Positions 1 through 4,707 of a stretch of 5,824 bases of DNA are shown in pieces (positions within the stretch are counted from its first letter, which is position 1; every line of letters starts with the position of its first letter). Source of the DNA: Deltaproteobacteria bacterium RBG_16_54_11 (GTDB lineage: Bacteria > Desulfobacterota > B13-G15 > RBG-16-54-18); assembly GCA_001797905.1 (NCBI GenBank), contig MGQS01000123.1:1-5824 (forward strand), in the 5' to 3' direction. The notes under the pieces are model-generated. The model searched no databases, was not told the origin of the DNA, and was given only the letters and a program-made list of their open reading frames with translations. Made by a program: the position numbers and the translations under genes.

Positions 1-31
1 GCAAAACTTAGGTCAAAAGGCAGGCTTTGTC

Positions 32-70
32 AATAAAAAGAGAGGCCGACCTATATCATGCCAACCTCTC
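32..70 (-). terminator. Intrinsic terminator of the tRNA-Phe gene
   Basis: Read on the minus strand, GAGAGG (70-65) pairs with CCTCTC (45-40). The stem can extend inward by five more pairs (TTGGC with GTCGG, including G-T wobbles). TTTTTATT follows at once (39-32). This is the classic stem plus U-tract of a Rho-independent terminator, and it lies 18 bases past the CCA end of the tRNA, so the tRNA is probably transcribed alone. Confidence 0.8.
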
Positions 71-88
71 AAGATTATTACCTAGCGG

Positions 89-164
<76 letters not shown>

Positions 165-172
165 ACTGCGTC

Positions 173-203
173 ATTAAGTAGCCCAAAATCAGGGCTATGT
201 CAA
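173..203 (-). promoter_or_regulatory. Sigma-70-type promoter of tRNA-Phe, with an inverted repeat in the spacer
   Basis: A perfect -35 box TTGACA lies at 203-198 on the minus strand. Seventeen bases on is TACTTA (180-175), or CTTAAT at 19 bases, as a weak -10. Transcription would start only a few bases before the mature tRNA 5' end at 164. The spacer holds a perfect inverted repeat, TAGCCC-N7-GGGCTA (179-197). The -35 and its placement are convincing; the -10 is poor. Confidence 0.6.
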
Positions 204-238
204 GCCCCTGTGCGATCCTTCCTTTCGCCCCTTTCATC

Positions 239-247
239 TGATATAAT
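239..247 (+). promoter_or_regulatory. Extended -10 promoter of the alkyltransferase gene
   Basis: TGaTATAAT (239-247) is a perfect extended -10 element: TATAAT preceded by TGn. No good -35 lies upstream (TTCCTT at 17 bases), which is normal for extended -10 promoters. The expected start near 254 gives a leader of about 27 bases to the ATG at 281. Confidence 0.7.
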
Positions 248-280
248 TTCTTAACTCCTTCGTGCGGTCATAAAGAAAGA

Positions 281-787
281 ATGGAAGAAGTCTATTATGC
301 CTCATGCTCCTCGCCCATAGGGACCATCTGGGTGGCCTCTGACAAGGCAGGGGTCTGCCTGCTGAGCTTCGGGGTGAAAGAGGCGGAGTTTCTCAAGGAG
401 CTGGCAGGGGCCGGGTTCCGGCACGCACGGCCGGATCAGGCGTTTAATCGCGGGGTCTTAGAGGAGATCGAGGACTTTTTCGCGGGCAAGGTGACCCATT
501 TTACCTCCCGGCTGCACCCGCGCGGCAGGCCCTTTGAGATGCGGGTCTGGCAGGCGCTGCAGAGGATACCGCTCGGCGAGACGCGCTCCTATGAAGATAT
601 CGCCCAGGCGATAGGCAGCCCCAGGGCATGCCGGGCAGTCGGCGGGGCCAACAGCAAAAATCCCATCCCGCTGCTCATCCCCTGCCACCGCGTGATAAGG
701 AAGAATGGGGCGCTCGGCGGATTCTCCGGCGGTATCAAGATCAAGGAATGGCTTTTGCAATTTGAGCAACGTGTGACGCGCGGCTAA
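281..787 (+). CDS. ogt: Methylated-DNA--[protein]-cysteine S-methyltransferase (O6-alkylguanine-DNA alkyltransferase)
   Basis: The 168-residue protein has the length and layout of Ogt/AdaB-type DNA repair proteins, which move the alkyl group from O6-alkylguanine (or O4-alkylthymine) to their own cysteine in a one-shot reaction. The active site is PCHRV at 134-138, with Cys135 as acceptor and His136 beside it. Counterparts of human AGT residues align at a constant offset of 10: Tyr104, the arginine finger Arg118 (RAVGGA), the Asn hinge Asn127 (NPIP) and Glu162 near the C-terminus (KEWLLQFE). The N-terminal 80 residues are the usual variable beta-rich domain. The ATG is preceded only by the weak purine run AAAGAAAG. 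An extended -10 promoter lies just upstream, so the gene is probably a single-gene unit. Assignment to Ogt rather than Ada-C is by length; no Ada N-terminal domain is present. Confidence 0.96.
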   Translation: MEEVYYASCSSPIGTIWVASDKAGVCLLSFGVKEAEFLKELAGAGFRHARPDQAFNRGVLEEIEDFFAGKVTHFTSRLHPRGRPFEMRVWQALQRIPLGETRSYEDIAQAIGSPRACRAVGGANSKNPIPLLIPCHRVIRKNGALGGFSGGIKIKEWLLQFEQRVTRG

Positions 788-799
788 AGGCGGCTTTAG
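784..799. other. Hairpin overlapping the alkyltransferase stop codon
   Basis: CTAAAG-GCGG-CTTTAG is a perfect 6-bp stem with a 4-base loop, and its left arm contains the TAA stop at 785-787. No T-tract follows on either strand, so it is not a standard intrinsic terminator. It sits in the 30-base gap between two convergent genes and could slow RNA polymerase or protect a 3' end. That role is a guess. Confidence 0.4.
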
Positions 800-817
800 A
801 CGAATTGCCGACGGCCC

Positions 818-1204
818 TTACTTCTTGTTTACCGTGAACTCTATCGTGTTGCTCTCTGCTCCGCAATGCACCCTTACAAAAACAGGACCGGTGGCGACGG
901 ATTTAGGCACGATCACCGAGATGCGGTGATATGTCCAGCTCAGAATCTCCGCCTTGACGCGATGGGCTAAAATAAAATCGAGGGGAGAGTTAACCCCCTC
1001 GGTAAAAAGGACCTCGCCGCGCGGTACATTGAATTGCCCCCCGTGGATGGTGACCAGATACCCTGCCTTGCCGGCCCACGGGAAGATGGACTTGATAAAC
1101 GGTTTGGGACACGCCCCTGCCTCCTCCCCTGCTTGCCCGGCAAGGCAGGGGAGCAAAAAGCAGGCTACAAGAACGAAGAGGAAGATAAGATGCCTTGCCT
1201 TCAC
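818..1204 (-). CDS. Small secreted protein with a single IPT/TIG domain
   Basis: The 128-residue product begins with Lys/Arg and a long hydrophobic run (6-22), a clear export signal; cleavage after Ala25 (GQA|G) is plausible. The mature part is almost entirely one IPT/TIG immunoglobulin-like fold. It starts with PFIKSIFPWAGKAGYLVTIHG (35-55 region), continues through GQF and VLF, and ends with ISVIVP, GPVFVRV and SNTIEFTV. IPT/TIG domains are binding or structural modules of surface and periplasmic proteins; no catalytic motif is visible. The start is a GTG, chosen for the strong GGAGGG Shine-Dalgarno at 1216-1211, six bases away. It lies downstream of the terminator of the sigma-54 operon, so it needs its own promoter, and none is obvious. 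A lipobox-like LVAC at 12-15 is present but is followed by more hydrophobic residues. The exact role is unknown. Confidence 0.85.
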   Translation of the reverse strand: MKARHLIFLFVLVACFLLPCLAGQAGEEAGACPKPFIKSIFPWAGKAGYLVTIHGGQFNVPRGEVLFTEGVNSPLDFILAHRVKAEILSWTYHRISVIVPKSVATGPVFVRVHCGAESNTIEFTVNKK

Positions 1205-1275
1205 TGAGAACCCTCCGGGTATCTCTTCTCCGATACAGGCTATTGGCTAAACCGAAGGCGTGGCAGGAAAGATCC

Positions 1276-1368
1276 TCAATCCCCCCTTTTGCCCCCCTTT
1301 AGAAAAGGGGGGGATGGGGGGAATTGAAAATTTATTTCCAAGACCAGCCTCTCCTTAATCTCCTCCAT
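1276..1368 (-). pseudogene. Possible 5' gene remnant ending in the palindromic repeat
   Basis: An ATG at 1368 opens a 30-codon frame. It starts MEEIKERLVLEIN, which looks like real coding sequence, and then runs through the palindromic repeat as FPPSPPFLKGGKRGD to a TGA at 1276. No good Shine-Dalgarno precedes it (AGAGG is about 15 bases away). One reading is that the repeat landed in, or replaced, the rest of a gene and left only its beginning. The other is chance: the frame is short and lies just past a terminator. Offered as a possibility only. Confidence 0.2.
1277..1326. repeat. C/G-rich palindromic repeat (dispersed repeat type)
   Basis: A nested inverted repeat. The outer arms are CAATCCCCCC (1277-1286) and GGGGGGAATTG (1316-1326). 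The inner arms are CCCCCCTTT (1292-1300) and AAAGGGGGG (1304-1312) with a three-base loop. The pattern of C6/T and A/G6 blocks matches a family of short intergenic repeats that I recall as common in several Gram-negative lineages; when translated they give the spurious peptide FPPSPPFLKGG. Only one copy is in this window, so multi-copy status is inferred. No T-tract follows, so it is not itself a terminator. Confidence 0.7.
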
Positions 1369-1395
1369 ATTTAACACACTGCGCCTCTGTCCGCA

Positions 1396-1423
1396 ATAAA
1401 AAAGCCCCCTGTGCTGAGGAGGC
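1396..1423 (-). terminator. Intrinsic terminator of the transglycosylase-PATAN operon
   Basis: On the minus strand GCCTCCT (1423-1417) pairs with AGGGGGC (1410-1404), seven pairs with one G-T, around a six-base loop. TTTTTTATT follows directly (1403-1395). It begins 34 bases after the TGA of the TPR/DUF4388 gene. It closes the operon and separates it from the IPT/TIG gene. Confidence 0.85.
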
Positions 1424-1457
1424 GGGAAACGACCGCTTGAAGCTATTGGATAGGGCC

Positions 1458-2828
1458 TCACCGGGGAAACAGGGCCACGAGCTTGTCCAGGCAATCCAAG
1501 ACCTTGCTCTTGGCAGGAGAATCGGCGTAAAACTTGGAGACATCCGCTCTCACCTTGTCGATCTCCGAGATCACCCTTTTCGTCAGGGGCATTCCCAAGA
1601 TATGTCTCATCTCTTCCAGGATATTGCACATGAGTCCCTGGAATCCATCGATGAAAACTAACCGGCCGGCAGGGCTCGGATAGTGGAGGGAGATATTTTT
1701 GAGGATCTTGTTTGTATCAATGGCAATATCTCCATCGTGAGATATTCCATGGAATATCTTGCCATGGCCGTCCTTCAAGCCTTCCCTCGCCCTATCCAGC
1801 ACCTCTTCAGCCATCACTCCCAGCTCTTTTCTCAGCTCGCCTATGGCCAGCCTAAAGACCTCCAACAGTGTCTTCAAAAACTGAGAGAGCTCCGCGAATT
1901 CGATATCCTCATAGGTGCCGATATCCCTCGATTTCCCGATCAAGCCCATTAAGAGCAGACGATGGAGGATATTGGTGGTAAAGATCTCATCGTCGCCGCT
2001 GAATTTGATCAGCTGGTCGATGTTCCTTCTTCCATCGATCAATGAAAAGATGAAGTTCTCATTGGCATCCAACTCTTCCCTGATTTTCGCCTTGGATAAC
2101 TCGATATAAGAGGGGATGTGAAAGATGACCCTGTTGTGGGGCACCAGCTTCCTGAAGCTGGAAAAATCAAGTGCCCGCCGGGCGGCAAAGAGCGCTATGT
2201 CAAGAGAGGTGTAGCTCACCACCGCATCCTCTCCCTCCACATCTTTCTCGACAAAGTAAAACTCCCCTTCTTTCCACGAAAAGAGGTCGCAGAGTATCTC
2301 CTTGATTTGGAAATCCAGCAACTCGGAAAGCTCCTTCCTCAAGAGCAATCCGTCGTCCACCAAGAATCTGCCGAGCTTCACCCCCTTCTTTTTGGCCTGG
2401 GCGGCCAACTGCTCCAAGTTGGATTGAGAAATAAGTCCTCTTTTGACCAAAAAATTGCCGAGCCTCTCCTCAAACCTATTGGTGCGGGCGGAGACGATCC
2501 ATCCATCCTTGAAAAAGACCTCCTTATGGACATGATCTTTGCGGACAATGGCCACCCCGGTTTGGGCGTTGGATGATAGAGCATAAAACAGGCTCACCAA
2601 CGGGACATCATCGAGATTACCCTGATAGGATACACTGCCCAGTATCCGCATTGTGGACTCGGAATCGGGCCGTATCTTGGCGGCCTCCTCCCACTCGCTG
2701 ATGGCCTTCTCAAATTCCATATTGCGGAAGAATTTGGTTCCTGCGGCAAGATGGAGGAAAAACTCCGTAGTAGAAAAATCGGCAGAATGTAAGGATCGAG
2801 TGTCCTTTGTCTCTTGAACGTCCAACAT
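1458..2828 (-). CDS. TPR and DUF4388 (PATAN) domain protein
   Basis: The 456-residue soluble protein has no signal or membrane segment. Residues 22-60 form a TPR-like helical pair (AAGTKFFRNMEFEKAISEW...IRPDS). Residues about 76-195 match the DUF4388/PATAN pattern: a beta-rich start ending FFKDGWIVSA, then two repeats of the kind LGNFLVKRGLIS and LGRFLVDDGLL, then EILCDLFSWKEGEFYF. Residues about 255-300 look like a winged-helix segment (NIDQLIKFSGDDE...LLLMGLIG). The last 140 residues are helical and not assigned. PATAN domains, named from cyanobacterial PatA, occur in signalling and motility proteins and are thought to bind partners. The ATG at 2828 is preferred because it follows the transglycosylase stop by 25 bases and has AAGGGG just upstream. 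An in-frame GTG at 2936 would overlap that gene by 83 bases with a low-complexity extension. The gene is co-transcribed from the sigma-54 promoter. Confidence 0.85.
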   Translation of the reverse strand: MLDVQETKDTRSLHSADFSTTEFFLHLAAGTKFFRNMEFEKAISEWEEAAKIRPDSESTMRILGSVSYQGNLDDVPLVSLFYALSSNAQTGVAIVRKDHVHKEVFFKDGWIVSARTNRFEERLGNFLVKRGLISQSNLEQLAAQAKKKGVKLGRFLVDDGLLLRKELSELLDFQIKEILCDLFSWKEGEFYFVEKDVEGEDAVVSYTSLDIALFAARRALDFSSFRKLVPHNRVIFHIPSYIELSKAKIREELDANENFIFSLIDGRRNIDQLIKFSGDDEIFTTNILHRLLLMGLIGKSRDIGTYEDIEFAELSQFLKTLLEVFRLAIGELRKELGVMAEEVLDRAREGLKDGHGKIFHGISHDGDIAIDTNKILKNISLHYPSPAGRLVFIDGFQGLMCNILEEMRHILGMPLTKRVISEIDKVRADVSKFYADSPAKSKVLDCLDKLVALFPR

Positions 2829-2853
2829 ATCCCCTTGAGAAGATCTTCTTATG

Positions 2854-3843
2854 TTATGAGCCCAAACCCCCGTCGCTATGCAACGCTGTTTTTTTCCGCC
2901 CCCCCTGAGAGATCCCGGAAAGTTCAACCCCTTCACCCTCAGGGGATAACGTCCTGATGATCTTGAGCCCTCGGGACACCTTGGTCTGGTAAGCCCTCAT
3001 CCTGCTCATATCACCGGAATGATATCTCCCGATGGCGACCCACGGATCCCGATGTCTTTGCAAATTGTATTTGAGTATCATGGCCCCCATGATGGCGCAC
3101 ACCCTCGTATCCAGCAGATCCTCTTTTTTCAGACCCAGGGGCTCTGCCCAGAGGCGGTAGTTCACCTGGAACAGACCGATATCCACGTCGCCTGTCTCGA
3201 TTTTATTGAGTGCCTTCAGCGCCTGCGTCCTGGATGTAAAATAGTATGTCTTCCCTCTCAGGTTTATCGCGTAGGGAAATATCGTGGTTTCGGCCCACGC
3301 CACCGCAGCCAGCAGATCCACCGGTATCCCCGCCTCTGAGGACGCATATTCCAGCACGTCCCTGATCATCACCATCCTCTCCCGTATCGTCACCTCCAGA
3401 GGGACACCCGCCGCGATCCCTTCGTCCGCAGGGTCATTTTCATTCCGGTTCATAAACCCCTCCCAGCAATCTTCCACTATATCCGACGCCGGCACGGGGC
3501 CCATGCCGTCCAGGACCGAATCCATCTGGGCCAGCAATCCCTCATACCTCGTCGCCACCCTCACCTTCCCGACCCCGTGAGGTAAGAGCGGCAGCAGTTT
3601 TGCGGCGATCGCGAGCTGCTCATCCTCCTTCGCTTGTCTCTCCTTATCCTCACTACCAGGGGAAACCCCGTCAGGGATCCTCTCGATGGGCATGGTCATA
3701 GAGTCATGTGGCGGCTTAACCTTGGGGGGCGTATAAAAGATGAACCCGATGATGAAGAAGATGAGGAAGGAACCTACCAAAAAAACAAAGATAAACGATA
3801 TAACTTTCCCCAGAGCATGGGATGATATGTTCAATGATCTCAT
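2854..3843 (-). CDS. Membrane-anchored lytic transglycosylase (SLT-like domain)
   Basis: The 329-residue protein has one membrane segment (about 13-37), then a Pro- and charge-rich linker and helical region (38-160), then a transglycosylase domain (about 163-290). It is therefore probably anchored in the inner membrane with its catalytic part in the periplasm. Such enzymes cut the MurNAc-GlcNAc bond in peptidoglycan and form 1,6-anhydroMurNAc. The motifs are AWAETTIFPYAIN with Glu185 as likely catalytic acid, DIGLFQVNY (221-229) matching GLxQxN, and AIGRYHSG (270-277). This form is closest to small VirB1/IpgF-like enzymes that make holes for secretion or surface machines, but it is longer. 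The Ser/Gly/Lys-rich tail (300-329) looks disordered. ATG start with AAAGG seven bases upstream (3855-3851). It is the first gene of a sigma-54 operon with the TPR/DUF4388 gene. Confidence 0.88.
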   Translation of the reverse strand: MRSLNISSHALGKVISFIFVFLVGSFLIFFIIGFIFYTPPKVKPPHDSMTMPIERIPDGVSPGSEDKERQAKEDEQLAIAAKLLPLLPHGVGKVRVATRYEGLLAQMDSVLDGMGPVPASDIVEDCWEGFMNRNENDPADEGIAAGVPLEVTIRERMVMIRDVLEYASSEAGIPVDLLAAVAWAETTIFPYAINLRGKTYYFTSRTQALKALNKIETGDVDIGLFQVNYRLWAEPLGLKKEDLLDTRVCAIMGAMILKYNLQRHRDPWVAIGRYHSGDMSRMRAYQTKVSRGLKIIRTLSPEGEGVELSGISQGGRKKTALHSDGGLGS

Positions 3844-3939
3844 ATCAGTACCTTTGGCAAAGTTTTCACCCCTACCCTTATCAAAGAATCGGGTTTATCG
3901 CATTCCTTGCGTACAGGCACACATATCCACCTAGTGGTC

Positions 3940-3955
3940 AGCAAGAAATGTGCCA
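3940..3955 (-). promoter_or_regulatory. Sigma-54 (RpoN) -24/-12 promoter
   Basis: TGGCAC-ATTTC-TTGCT on the minus strand matches the sigma-54 consensus TGGCAC-N5-TTGCW fully, with the obligatory GG and GC exactly ten bases apart. The predicted start is near 3929, giving a leader of about 85 bases to the transglycosylase ATG. Sigma-54 promoters stay silent until an ATP-using enhancer-binding protein acts, so the operon should be strictly controlled. Confidence 0.88.
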
Positions 3956-4025
3956 CAAGCGCTCTTGCGTAACTATTGAAGATTTTAGGTTTTTTAGCAT
4001 AGAGAGGGTTCCATCCGGGCCCTAG

Positions 4026-4040
4026 TGACAATTTTTGTCA
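4026..4040. promoter_or_regulatory. Putative enhancer-binding-protein site (upstream activating sequence)
   Basis: TGACAA-TTT-TTGTCA is a perfect 6-3-6 inverted repeat centred at 4033, about -104 from the predicted sigma-54 start. This is the usual distance for dimer sites of NtrC-family activators. The DNA between it and the promoter (about 3970-4005) is A+T-rich, as bending regions often are, though I see no clear IHF consensus. The regulator itself is not in the window. Confidence 0.55.
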
Positions 4041-4083
4041 GTTTCACAGGCCTATTTCGGCACTTTTTACCCAATCCCCCGGC

Positions 4084-4103
4084 AATAAAAACCCTTGCCA
4101 GGG
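4084..4103 (-). terminator. Weak candidate terminator for the LAB_N gene
   Basis: On the minus strand CCCT (4103-4100) pairs with AGGG (4095-4092) around a four-base loop, followed by TTTTTATT (4091-4084). The U-tract is good but the stem is only four pairs. It lies about 80 bases past the LAB_N stop and before the sigma-54 control region, where a terminator would be expected. Confidence 0.35.
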
Positions 4104-4137
4104 GCTTGGTGGAAGACATGTTAAGGTGGATCAATGA

Positions 4138-4174
4138 GGTCTCGACGAGACCATGCTTACTATACGGCCCCGTA
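4138..4174. repeat. Two adjacent short palindromes behind the LAB_N gene
   Basis: GGTCTC-GAC-GAGACC (4138-4152) and TACGG-CC-CCGTA (4163-4174) are perfect inverted repeats ten bases apart, just past the LAB_N stop at 4181. Neither is followed by a T-tract. They could form RNA 3'-end structures or protein sites, or be chance. Confidence 0.4.
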
Positions 4175-4180
4175 CATCCC

Positions 4181-4519
4181 TCAAGCGGTCTTTGCCCCGC
4201 GCCGTTTGCCCCTGGACAAGAGGATGAGGCTGCGGGCGTAGAGGATGGGGAGGAAAAAGTACCCCAGGATAATAGGCAGCTTGTCGACATGGAGCGCATA
4301 GATCAACGCGATCACGCTCCCCCAGAGACTGAGGTGCCAAAAGACATCGGGCACGACCAGTTCCTTGCGCTTCTCCGAATAGAGCCACTGGACGATGAAT
4401 CGCAAGCTGAACATCAGATTGCCGATGAGGCCAAAGGCAGTCCAAAATTGAGATTCGTGATAGAGCCACGGCACCACTGAGCCGAGAAAAGGTTCGAGAA
4501 ATCCGCCGGGGTTAGTCAT
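4181..4519 (-). CDS. LAB_N (lipid A biosynthesis N-terminal domain) membrane protein
   Basis: The 112-residue protein is a stand-alone LAB_N domain. It shows the family pattern FGLIGNLMFSLRFIVQW (29-45), VPDVFWHLSLWG (56-67), IYALHVDKLPIILG (73-86) and YARSLIL (94-100). Three hydrophobic segments (about 26-45, 61-77, 81-101) make it an inner-membrane protein ending in a short basic tail. The domain is named from the N-terminal part of some lipid-A-disaccharide synthases; free-standing copies often lie near lipid glycosyltransferases, and their biochemical role is not settled. Here no such enzyme is next to it. ATG start with AAAGGTGA (4533-4526) at good spacing. It lies 165 bases after the HAD gene on the same strand and may have its own weak extended -10 promoter. 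Confidence 0.88.
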   Translation of the reverse strand: MTNPGGFLEPFLGSVVPWLYHESQFWTAFGLIGNLMFSLRFIVQWLYSEKRKELVVPDVFWHLSLWGSVIALIYALHVDKLPIILGYFFLPILYARSLILLSRGKRRGAKTA

Positions 4520-4574
4520 ACAGGTTCACCTTTCTTTCTTTACGTAACAGTGTAATAGAAACGAGCCCGCTCCA

Positions 4575-4603
4575 TTACTAGCACAGTTATGCCTCATGGG
4601 CAA
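4575..4603 (-). promoter_or_regulatory. Weak candidate promoter for the LAB_N gene
   Basis: TTGCCC (4603-4598), a 17-base spacer and TAGTAA (4580-4575) preceded by TGc form a possible sigma-70 promoter with an extended -10. The match is partial (four of six and three of six). It would give a leader of about 50 bases. Read-through from the HAD gene is the alternative. Confidence 0.3.
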
Positions 4604-4707
4604 GATGCGGCCCCGGCATCAGTTCGCAAAAATCCATTGACATCTGCCATCTCTCTCAGAGCCTTGATCGCCCGGCAGCGGCTATCATGCGCCGCTGCGA
4701 TCCGCAT
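4594..4707 (-). CDS. Possible 37-residue ORF overlapping the HAD gene end
   Basis: An ATG at 4707 lies inside the last codons of the HAD gene in another frame. It is preceded by GGAGGGAGGAGG (4721-4710), which gives a GGAGG five bases before it. The peptide (MRIAAAHDSRCRAIKALREM..., 37 residues) has a helical, charged middle and ends with a TGA at 4594. The overlap would allow translational coupling. I recognise no family. Against it: the purine run also simply encodes the Gly-rich HAD C-terminus, and the ORF is short. Confidence 0.25.
   Translation of the reverse strand: MRIAAAHDSRCRAIKALREMADVNGFLRTDAGAASCP

Larger units (their letters stand above)
3844..4180. other. 337-base intergenic control region
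   Basis: The gap between the LAB_N gene and the transglycosylase gene has no convincing coding frame. From right to left it holds two short palindromes after the LAB_N stop (4138-4152 and 4163-4174), a weak terminator (4084-4103), the TGACAA/TTGTCA inverted repeat (4026-4040), an A+T-rich stretch, the sigma-54 promoter (3940-3955) and the leader. The leader can form only small hairpins such as CGCA/TGCG (3899-3911). I recognise no riboswitch. Confidence 0.6.

Noticed and set aside
5..33. TTGACA (33-28) with TAAGTT 17 bases on, as a promoter leading out of the window
   Set aside because: The -10 matches poorly, the -35 overlaps the tRNA terminator tail, and the downstream gene cannot be seen.
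1160..1171. Lipobox LVAC in the IPT/TIG protein signal
   Set aside because: The Cys would follow only 14 residues and is followed by more hydrophobic residues (FLLPCLAG), so ordinary signal cleavage fits better. Left open rather than called a lipoprotein.
954..1250. 98-codon plus-strand frame
   Set aside because: It is a shadow of the IPT/TIG gene, which has a signal peptide, a domain match and a strong ribosome site on the other strand.
1277..1326. Palindromic repeat as an intrinsic terminator
   Set aside because: There is a strong stem but no T-tract on either strand; a proper terminator for the operon lies at 1396-1423.
2118..2576. 152-codon plus-strand frame
   Set aside because: It is antisense to the DUF4388 domain coding region, with no start signal or recognisable domain.
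2829..2936. N-terminal extension of the DUF4388 gene from a GTG start
   Set aside because: It overlaps the transglycosylase gene by 83 bases, is low-complexity, and has a better placed ATG after it.
3844..3929. Riboswitch in the transglycosylase leader (for example c-di-GMP type)
   Set aside because: Only short 4-bp hairpins can be drawn and no conserved riboswitch core was recognised.
4131..4469. 112-codon minus-strand frame overlapping LAB_N
   Set aside because: It is a different reading frame of the same strand as LAB_N and is rich in Arg, Pro and His without hydrophobic pattern.
4025..4480. 151-codon plus-strand frame opposite the LAB_N gene
   Set aside because: It is antisense to a clear LAB_N family gene, its protein resembles no family, and it is Pro/Glu/Asp-rich as antisense frames often are.
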